Assembly (NCBI RefSeq): GCF_021412625.1
Contig: NZ_JAKCFI010000002.1
Location: 186,001-250,000, forward strand
From: Myxococcus stipitatus
Lineage (GTDB): Bacteria; Myxococcota; Myxococcia; Myxococcales; Myxococcaceae
Direction: 5' to 3'
Length of the DNA: 64,000 nucleotides
The position numbers and the translations under genes are program-made. Positions 17,336-23,857 of this stretch are shown in pieces (position 1 is the stretch's first letter; the number at the start of each line of letters is the position of its first letter). The notes beneath the pieces were generated by a model that was given only the letters and a program-made list of their open reading frames with translations, ran no database searches and was not told the origin of the DNA.

Positions 17336-18570
17336 GGGTGACAATCCTCGGCGGGGCGGCGCTCGCGCGCGGCGGCGGCCCGGCTGGAGTAGATGGTGCG
17401 CTCCGACTTCGAGCGCTTCAGCGTGGAACAGCTCTCCTTGTGGAAGACCTTGCTGTTCTTGAGGCTGATATATCGCTCGTTCGCCGCCGGGGTTGCGGAC
17501 CCCGGCTCCGCGGGCGTGGCGGTGGGGCCGGGCACGATGACGACCGCTTCACGCTTCGGTTCGCCGGACTTTCGCCCCGGGCCCTGGCTCCGGGCGGGGG
17601 ACGTGGGCTCCACCGGGCCGAGCGCGATGGGGCCCGGCGTGAGCTCTCCCGGGACGACGAGCATGGGGCCGGTGCCGCCATGGGCCCTCAGCGCGACGGT
17701 GCGGCCGTCGCTGGAGACCACCACCTCTCCGTCCTGGTCCGTGCGGAACACCCGCGCGCCCACCTCCCCGAGCCGCGCCAGCGTCTCCTGGGCGGGGTGG
17801 CCGTAGTCGTTCTTCGCGCCGCAGGAGATGACCGCCAGCTGGGGTTTGACGGCCTCCAGGAAGGGCGCCGTCGAGGAGTGGCGCCCGCCGTGGTGGGCGA
17901 CCTTCAGCACCGTGGCTGACAGGTCCAGGGGCTTCTGGAGCAGGGCGGCCTCGGTGTCCGGCTCCGCGTCCCCCACCAGGAGGAAGGCCGTGCGCCCGTA
18001 TGTCAGCTTGGCGACGATGGAGTTGGAGTTCGCGTCCGAGCGCGTCCCCGCGAGGAACGGCTCCTGGGGCACGCGCGGCCAGAGCACGGTGAGCGAGACG
18101 CCCTCGCCCAGGCCGATGGTGAGCAGCGTGTGCGGGGCGGCCGGGTTGGGCGTGGGCGTCATCACCTGGCCCACCGACTGCCCGACGAAGTCCAGCAGGT
18201 CCCGGTACGCCTCGCTCGGGTGGTTGAAGCCCGGGTCCATGAAGCGTCTGGCGCCCACGGCGCGCAGCGCCGGGATGAAGCCCCCCAGGTGGTCCAGGTG
18301 CGGGTGCGTGAGGATGGCCAGGTCCAGGGGGCCCGTCACCAGCTCCTTCAGCCGCGCCGCCAGCCGCTCCCGGGCCTCCGGCGGGCCGCCGTCGACGAGC
18401 ACCGTCTTGCCCGTCGGGGAGATGATGAGGGCCGCGTCTCCCTGGCCCACGTCGAAGAAGTGCACCGTGAGGGGCTTGCCCGGGCCCGGCGTGGGGAGCG
18501 CGTCCGTGGCGAGGCTCGGAAGCGCGGTCAGCAGGAGGGCGAGGACGCAGGACGACCGGACGAAGGACAT
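17332..18570 (-). CDS. ComEC-like MBL-fold protein with Cys-rich tail (copy 2)
   Basis: A 412-residue exported protein starting at ATG 18570 (MSFVRSSCVLALLLTALPSLA, signal peptide); the much longer upstream frame runs antisense to deoC and is discarded. The metallo-beta-lactamase domain is complete: FFDVGQGDAALI, THPHLDHLG, GDAEPDTE and VAHHGGRHS, all as in the ComEC C-terminal nuclease-like domain. A basic/Pro linker leads to a tail (VFHKESCSTLKRSK ... PAEDCHP) with the same spacing of FH, Cys and final Cys as copy 1. First gene of an operon with copy 1 and DUF3006. The pair arose by tandem duplication. Extracellular nucleic-acid breakdown is plausible for a predatory bacterium but unproven. 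Confidence 0.85.
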   Translation of the reverse strand: MSFVRSSCVLALLLTALPSLATDALPTPGPGKPLTVHFFDVGQGDAALIISPTGKTVLVDGGPPEARERLAARLKELVTGPLDLAILTHPHLDHLGGFIPALRAVGARRFMDPGFNHPSEAYRDLLDFVGQSVGQVMTPTPNPAAPHTLLTIGLGEGVSLTVLWPRVPQEPFLAGTRSDANSNSIVAKLTYGRTAFLLVGDAEPDTEAALLQKPLDLSATVLKVAHHGGRHSSTAPFLEAVKPQLAVISCGAKNDYGHPAQETLARLGEVGARVFRTDQDGEVVVSSDGRTVALRAHGGTGPMLVVPGELTPGPIALGPVEPTSPARSQGPGRKSGEPKREAVVIVPGPTATPAEPGSATPAANERYISLKNSKVFHKESCSTLKRSKSERTIYSSRAAAARERRPAEDCHP

Positions 18571-18684
18571 CACGGCGGGGGACTCTACCGCCTGGCACCC
18601 ACTCTCGGTACCTCGTGTGTGAGTGGCATGTGGCGGACCGTCCGAGCGCTTCCCGAGGGACGCGAAGTGCGTTAAGGGGCCGCC

Positions 18685-19524
18685 ATGTCCGACTCCAGGG
18701 ACCTCTCCCGTTTCGTCGAGGAAATCGCGGCGCGGCTCCGCCGCCACATGAGCGAGTGGATGGCCGGGAGCGACGCGCCGCCCGCGGAGGCGGTCGCCGC
18801 CGTCGAACCCGGCGCCTGGCCCTCCACGGGGCCTGTCGAGATGGAGTCCCTGCGCTCCGTCGCGGACGTGGCGCCGTACATCGACCACACGCTGCTCAAG
18901 CCGGAGGCCCGCACCGAGGACGTGGTGAAGGTGGCCGAGGAGGCGCGGCGGTACGGCTTCGCCACGGTGTGCGTGAACAGCTCTCACGTGGCCACGGCCG
19001 CGAAGGTGCTGGAGGGGGCGAAGACGGTGCCCATCGCCGTGGTGGGCTTCCCGCTGGGCGTGGCGCTGCCATCCGCCAAGGCGTTCGAGGCGCGCGAGGC
19101 CATCCGCGCCGGGGCGCGTGAAATCGACATGGTCATCCACGTGGGCGCGCTCAAGGCCCGCGAGTTCGCGCGCGTCCACCAGGACATCGTCGCGGTGGTG
19201 GAGGCCAGCCGGCCGTGGCCGGTGAAGGTCATCCTGGAGACGTCGCTCCTGACGGACGAGGAGAAGGTCTTCGCCTGCCTGCTCTCCAAGTCCGCCGGCG
19301 CCGCCTTCGTGAAGACGTCCACGGGCTTCGGGACGGGTGGGGCGACGGTGGAGGACGTGGCGCTGATGCGCCTGACGGTGGGCGAGGACGTGGGCGTGAA
19401 GGCGTCCGGCGGCATCCGTTCCGCCGATGACGCGATGAAGATGCTGCGCGCGGGCGCCAACCGCCTGGGCGCGTCCGCGTCCGTGGCCATCGTCACCGGG
19501 CAGGTCTCCAGCGCGAAGTACTGA
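18685..19524 (+). CDS. deoC: Deoxyribose-phosphate aldolase
   Basis: Cleaves 2-deoxyribose-5-phosphate to glyceraldehyde-3-phosphate and acetaldehyde in deoxynucleoside salvage. The 279 residues include an N-terminal extension of about 60 residues (RDLSRFVEEIAARLRRHM...) not in standard DeoC proteins of about 220. The aldolase core begins at APYIDHTLLKP and has the Schiff-base Lys in FVKTSTGF, VKASGGIR for phosphate binding, and CVNSSHV. A DksA-like gene follows 15 bases later and a phosphosugar mutase gene after that, which fits nucleoside sugar catabolism. Confidence 0.95.
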   Translation: MSDSRDLSRFVEEIAARLRRHMSEWMAGSDAPPAEAVAAVEPGAWPSTGPVEMESLRSVADVAPYIDHTLLKPEARTEDVVKVAEEARRYGFATVCVNSSHVATAAKVLEGAKTVPIAVVGFPLGVALPSAKAFEAREAIRAGAREIDMVIHVGALKAREFARVHQDIVAVVEASRPWPVKVILETSLLTDEEKVFACLLSKSAGAAFVKTSTGFGTGGATVEDVALMRLTVGEDVGVKASGGIRSADDAMKMLRAGANRLGASASVAIVTGQVSSAKY

Positions 19525-19539
19525 CACGGCGGTGGCGAC

Positions 19540-19932
19540 GTGAACGCGAAACAGCGCGAGGAATTCAAGAAGCTGCTCCTGGCCCTCCACGCCGAACTGA
19601 CGGAGAAGGCGCCCGCGAAAATCGAACCCAACCGCACGGACGACGCGCGCATCGGCGGCGACGAGGACGAGCAGCCGCTCAACGAGATGATGCAGGCCAT
19701 CGCCTCCAACCGGAACCGGAACTCGGACGGCGTGCTGGCGCGGGTCATCAAGGCGCTGGGCAAGCTGCGCGACGACCCGGACGCCTATGGCGAGTGCGAG
19801 GAGTGCGGCGACGAGATTCCGCTCGGCCGCCTGCGCGCCATGCCCTACGCCGAACTGTGCGTGACGTGCCAGGGCGGCAAGGACAACCCCAAGGGGCGTC
19901 ACACGCGCCGCAAGCTCACCGACTACACCTGA
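19540..19932 (+). CDS. DksA/TraR-family zinc-finger regulator
   Basis: A 130-residue protein starting at GTG 19540. The N-terminal half is helical (REEFKKLLLALHAELTEKAP), as in the DksA coiled coil. The C-terminal zinc finger has four Cys in CEECGDEI and CVTCQ, with IPLGRLRAMPYAELC, the DksA/TraR signature. Such proteins enter the RNA polymerase secondary channel and tune transcription with ppGpp. DxxDxA-type acidic residues at a coiled-coil tip are not obvious here, so it may be a DksA paralogue rather than the main DksA. It lies between deoC and a sugar-phosphate mutase gene, co-oriented. Confidence 0.9.
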   Translation: MNAKQREEFKKLLLALHAELTEKAPAKIEPNRTDDARIGGDEDEQPLNEMMQAIASNRNRNSDGVLARVIKALGKLRDDPDAYGECEECGDEIPLGRLRAMPYAELCVTCQGGKDNPKGRHTRRKLTDYT

Positions 19933-19997
19933 ACAACGCGGCGCTCGTGCCACGCGGCCCGCGCGCCCTCACCACTGGACGAGGCAGCGAGGCCCTC

Positions 19998-21722
19998 ATG
20001 AACGACACCGGACTCAGAGAGCGGGCGGAGGCGTGGCGCCAGGCGGACCCGGACCCCACCACCCAGGCGGAGCTGGCGGAGGTGCTCGCCCGGGGAGACC
20101 ACGCGGACCTGGCGGACCGCTTCGCGCAGGACCTCGAGTTCGGCACCGCGGGCCTGCGCGGCGTGCTGGGCGCGGGGCCCAACCGCATGAACCGCGCCGT
20201 GGTGCGGCGCACCACCGCGGGCCTGGCGCGCTACCTCAAGCAGCACGTGCCGGACGCCGCCACCCGGGGCGTGGTCGTGGGACGCGACGCGCGCCGCCTG
20301 AGCGCGGAGCTGGCCGAGGACACCGCCGCCGTCCTGGCCGCCGAGGGCATCCCCGCCCACGTCTTCCCCGTGCCGGTGCCCACGCCGCTCGCCGCGTACG
20401 CGTGCCTCCACCTGAACGCCGCCGCCGCCATCATGGTGACGGCGAGCCACAACCCCCCCGAGTACAACGGCTACAAGGTGTACTGGGGCAACGGCGCGCA
20501 GATCATCCCCCCGCATGACACCGGCATCGCCGCCGCCATCGCCCAGGTGGAGGCCGCCAACCGCGTGCCGCTGCTCACCGTGGAGGCCGCGCGCGCGAAG
20601 GGGCTGTGGCGCGACATCCCGGACGCGCTGGGGGACGACTACGTGCGCGCCATCCTCGGGCTGCGCGTCCACAAGAAGGGCTCCGACACGCTGTCCATCG
20701 TCTACACGGCCATGCACGGCGTGGGCGGCGTCTGGGCGGAGCGCGCCCTGCGCGAGGCGGGCTTCCCCCGCTTCACCCCCGTCGCCGAGCAGCAGCAGCC
20801 CGACGGCCGCTTCCCCACCGTGCGCTTCCCCAACCCGGAGGAGCCCGGCGCCATGGACCTGTCGACCGCCACCGCCGAGCGCGTGAAGGCCGACCTGGTG
20901 CTGGCCAACGACCCGGACGCGGACCGGCTCGCCGTCATGGCGCGCGACGCGGATGGCGCGCTGCGCATGCTCACCGGCAACGAGGTGGGCGTGCTGCTGG
21001 GGCACTTCCTGCTCACGCAGGGGACGAAGCGCGCGCGCCCGCACGTCGTCACCACCATCGTCTCCTCGACGCAGCTGGGCGCCATCGCCCGCGCGCTCGG
21101 CGCCGCGTACGACGAGGTGCTCACCGGCTTCAAGTGGATCGCCAACCGCGCGCTGGAGCGCGAGCGCGCCGAGGGCACCCAGTTCGTCTTCGGCTACGAG
21201 GAGGCGCTCGGCTACACCGCCGGCACCGTGACGCGCGACAAGGACGGAGTGGGCGCCGCGCTCGTCATGGCGGACCTGGCGGCGTGGTGCGAGTCGCGCA
21301 AGACGACGGTGCTCGGCTACCTGGAGGAGATCCAGCGCCAGCACGGCCTCTACGTCGGGGCGCAGCGCAACGTCACGCTGCCGGGCGCCGCGGGCGCGCA
21401 GCTCATCCGCGGTATCATGGACGCCTTCCGCGCGTCGCCGCCCACGCACGTCGGCGGCGACGCGGTGCGCGCCGTGCTCGACTACAAGCGCGGCGTCAAC
21501 GGGCTGCCGCCCTCCAACGTGCTGGCGTTGGAGATGGAGGGCGGAGGTCGGGTCACGCTCCGGCCCTCGGGCACGGAGCCGAAGATCAAATACTACTTCG
21601 AGCACAAGGAGACGCCCGCCGCGGGCGAGCCGCTGGCCCAGGCCCGCGTGCGCGCCGAGGCGCGGCTCACCGCCTTCATCGACGCGTTCCTCGCGCTCGC
21701 CCGCGAGCGGGGACAGCCGTAG
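19998..21722 (+). CDS. Phosphoglucomutase/phosphopentomutase (alpha-D-phosphohexomutase family)
   Basis: A 574-residue enzyme starting at ATG 19998. All four family signatures are present: the phosphoserine loop TASHNPPEYNGYK, the Mg site NDPDADR, the sugar loop GYEEALGY and the phosphate-binding loop RPSGTEPKIKYY. The early FGTAGLRG is also typical. Length and motifs match the PgcA/PGM2 subgroup, whose members interconvert hexose 1- and 6-phosphates or pentose 1- and 5-phosphates. Next to deoC, a phosphopentomutase role (feeding deoxyribose-5-phosphate to the aldolase) is a reasonable alternative to phosphoglucomutase. Confidence 0.93.
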   Translation: MNDTGLRERAEAWRQADPDPTTQAELAEVLARGDHADLADRFAQDLEFGTAGLRGVLGAGPNRMNRAVVRRTTAGLARYLKQHVPDAATRGVVVGRDARRLSAELAEDTAAVLAAEGIPAHVFPVPVPTPLAAYACLHLNAAAAIMVTASHNPPEYNGYKVYWGNGAQIIPPHDTGIAAAIAQVEAANRVPLLTVEAARAKGLWRDIPDALGDDYVRAILGLRVHKKGSDTLSIVYTAMHGVGGVWAERALREAGFPRFTPVAEQQQPDGRFPTVRFPNPEEPGAMDLSTATAERVKADLVLANDPDADRLAVMARDADGALRMLTGNEVGVLLGHFLLTQGTKRARPHVVTTIVSSTQLGAIARALGAAYDEVLTGFKWIANRALERERAEGTQFVFGYEEALGYTAGTVTRDKDGVGAALVMADLAAWCESRKTTVLGYLEEIQRQHGLYVGAQRNVTLPGAAGAQLIRGIMDAFRASPPTHVGGDAVRAVLDYKRGVNGLPPSNVLALEMEGGGRVTLRPSGTEPKIKYYFEHKETPAAGEPLAQARVRAEARLTAFIDAFLALARERGQP

Positions 21723-21784
21723 CCATCCTCCACCCACCGGCCGCGTGCGCCCCCCGCGCGCGGCCCTCATCGAAAGGTCAGCGT

Positions 21785-22423
21785 GTGAAGCGCCTCGTCC
21801 CTGGATTCCTCCTCGCCTGCCTCCTGACCCTCCCTGGCGCCGCCCTGGCGCGCGGGCAGGGCTGGTCGGTCCTCTCCGCCGACTCGCTGGGGCGGAACAA
21901 CACCGCGTTCTCCGGTCAGATTGGCTGGCCGGGCCTGACGCTCGGCGTGCTGCACGGCGCGTCGGAGCAGTTCGACATCGGCGGCAAGTTCAACTTCAAC
22001 TGGGGCCGCGAGGGCTGGGTTCGCGACACCACCGCGGGCATCAAGCTGCAGGCGTGGATGCGCTACACGCTGGCGCAGTCCGGCAAGGTGTCCTTCGCGG
22101 TCACCTTCCAGCCTGGCCCGCTGTTCTACTTCCACGACGACGACACGGACGTGGGCCTCGCCCTGCCGGTGGGCTTCGTCGTTGGCATCCCCGCCAGCAG
22201 CGCGCTGATGCTGAACGTGGGCCTGGACATCCCCTTCCACGTCTACTTCGGCGAGAACATCGGCCCCGTCATCCCCATCCTCGTGGGCGGTGGCATGGAG
22301 TACTTCATCGACAACCGGCTGGCGGCCACCTTCAACCTGCGCATGGGCCCCGCGCTCATCCCGGACTTCGACGACAGCGAGTTCACGCTGGAGGCGCTGT
22401 TCGGCATCGCCTACCGCTTCTGA
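21785..22423 (+). CDS. Predicted outer-membrane beta-barrel protein
   Basis: A 212-residue protein with GTG start at 21785, AAGGT upstream, and a signal peptide (VKRLVPGFLLACLLTLPGAALA). The mature part is a series of amphipathic strands (FDIGGKFNFNWG, GIKLQAWMRYTLA, VSFAVTFQPGPLFYF, MLNVGLDIPFHVYFG, LAATFNLRMGPAL) ending in LFGIAYRF, a classical C-terminal Phe barrel signal. It resembles 8-10-stranded OmpW/outer-membrane domain proteins of unknown role common in myxobacteria. It is convergent with the GTPase gene, 19 bases away. Confidence 0.75.
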   Translation: MKRLVPGFLLACLLTLPGAALARGQGWSVLSADSLGRNNTAFSGQIGWPGLTLGVLHGASEQFDIGGKFNFNWGREGWVRDTTAGIKLQAWMRYTLAQSGKVSFAVTFQPGPLFYFHDDDTDVGLALPVGFVVGIPASSALMLNVGLDIPFHVYFGENIGPVIPILVGGGMEYFIDNRLAATFNLRMGPALIPDFDDSEFTLEALFGIAYRF

Positions 22424-22442
22424 GTCACGCGCGAGCGCGGGG

Positions 22443-23531
22443 CTACACCGTGGCCCCGCGCAGCGTCAGCTCCTCCTTGAACGCACGGATGACGTCGTGC
22501 TCGGAGGGCAGCTCGCCGGAGCGGCGCTCCATGAGCCTGGCGAGCACGGCGACGTAGGTCTCCCCGAACAACGTGGTGAGGGCCGTGGCGGTGGAGGCGG
22601 CGATGAGCGCGCCCACCACCGAGCCCGCGCCGGGGAGGACCTTGAGCAGCCCGGACACGATGGCCTGGCCGGTGAACGTGGCCCCCAGGCCCGTGACGAC
22701 CGAACCCACCAGCGTGGAGAGGAAGGCCTCCGTGAGGGGCAGGCCGAACACGCTGCTAATCCCCGCCAGCATCCCGACCTGCGTGGGGACGAGCAGGGCG
22801 GCGTCGGCGAAAGGGATGGGGGTGGCTCCGATGACGGCCGCGGTGGCGGCGGCGCTGGCGACGATGCCGTGGGCCCGCCTGCGCTTCTGGTCGATGCTCA
22901 CCCGCTGCGCGGCGGCGAAGGCGTTGCGCTGGGCCTCGGGCACCAGCTCCATGGTGAGCTCCACCAGTTCGACGAGGCCCCGGGGGTGGAGCGTGTGCCC
23001 CTCGTCGTCCGTCTCGTGGAGGGCGCGCACGCGCATGACGTTGCGGGCCATGGGCAACAGCCGCTCCACCTCCGCGCGGAAGCCCTGGTCGCTGCGCGCC
23101 TTGGTGACGACGGCCACCACCGGCATGTGCCGCGCGAGCATCCGCGCGACCTCCAGGTCCCCGGCCTCGACGCGGCGCGAGTCCTCGCCGATGCACAGCC
23201 ACGCGCAGTGCAGATGCCGCGTCGCGTCCGCGTCCCGGGCGCGCGTGGCCACCAGGTCCTCCAGCAGCGTCAGCGTCTCCTCGAAGGCGCCCAGCTCCAT
23301 GCCCCGCGTGTCCAGGATGCTCACGGGGATGCCGTCCTTCGTGTACTCGCGCGCCTCACGCGTCACCGGGCGGCCCTGGCCCGTGTCGGCGATGCGCCCG
23401 TGGAAGACGGCGTTGACGAGCGTGCTCTTGCCCACCCCGCTGCGGCCCGCGATGACGATGTTGACCTGGCCGCGCTTGCGGAAGGCTTCTTCGACCTGCT
23501 TGCGAATCTCTTCTGCCAGATGGAGGTCCAT
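22443..23531 (-). CDS. Era-like GTPase with DUF697 domain
   Basis: A 362-residue protein; ATG 23531 (MDLHLAEEIRKQVEEAF) has GAGG upstream. The G domain spans about 20-200: P-loop GRSGVGKSTLVNAVF, switch Thr in RPVTREAREY, G3 DTRG; the G4 position reads VVTKARSD, so the usual [NT]KxD is changed (TKAR) and guanine specificity may be altered. The C-terminal half is hydrophobic (ASAAATAAVIGATPIPFADAAL, FGLPLTEAFLSTLVGSVV), typical of DUF697, which associates with membranes. Family members are mostly uncharacterised. The gene is divergent from the P-type ATPase gene. Confidence 0.85.
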   Translation of the reverse strand: MDLHLAEEIRKQVEEAFRKRGQVNIVIAGRSGVGKSTLVNAVFHGRIADTGQGRPVTREAREYTKDGIPVSILDTRGMELGAFEETLTLLEDLVATRARDADATRHLHCAWLCIGEDSRRVEAGDLEVARMLARHMPVVAVVTKARSDQGFRAEVERLLPMARNVMRVRALHETDDEGHTLHPRGLVELVELTMELVPEAQRNAFAAAQRVSIDQKRRRAHGIVASAAATAAVIGATPIPFADAALLVPTQVGMLAGISSVFGLPLTEAFLSTLVGSVVTGLGATFTGQAIVSGLLKVLPGAGSVVGALIAASTATALTTLFGETYVAVLARLMERRSGELPSEHDVIRAFKEELTLRGATV

Positions 23532-23857
23532 GGTGCCTCGTCGTCCTCCCGGGGGAGAGGACCTTCGCCCCGACACGCGGGGCATGCGCCTCTCCGAAGC
23601 GTAGCGGAAGGGCGTCTCCGGGCCATGTGACAGGGACGAGACAGCGCCCCGTCCTCCGGGTCGCCGCCACCTGGGCGGCCGGGCCGCCGGCCGTCCCTCC
23701 GCTCGCTCGCCGGCGACGCTCGTGCATCGCCATCCCGGTGCGGGGCCCTGCTTGCGTGGCGCGTGTCCACTGCTGCCCACCGAGGCCGTGCACCGGGTCG
23801 CCTTGCCCGGGGGGCGGCGCGCCGCCACGTTGCCTCCTCCTCGGGGGAGAGCGGCGG
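23532..23857. other. Divergent intergenic region, GTPase / P-type ATPase
   Basis: The 326 bases separate two divergent genes. They hold one hairpin near the GTPase start (GTCCTC/GAGGAC within about 23550-23570) and GC-rich inverted repeats (GGCGGCC/GGCCGCC near 23676). The ATPase frame stays open back to 23627, so a longer N terminus is formally possible, but that part has no credible ribosome site. I see no RNA gene or recognisable operator. Confidence 0.4.

Noticed and set aside
17332-19953. An 873-codon minus-strand protein
   Set aside because: Only its last 412 codons (from ATG 18570) form a protein with signal peptide and MBL domain; the rest is antisense to deoC and the DksA-like gene.
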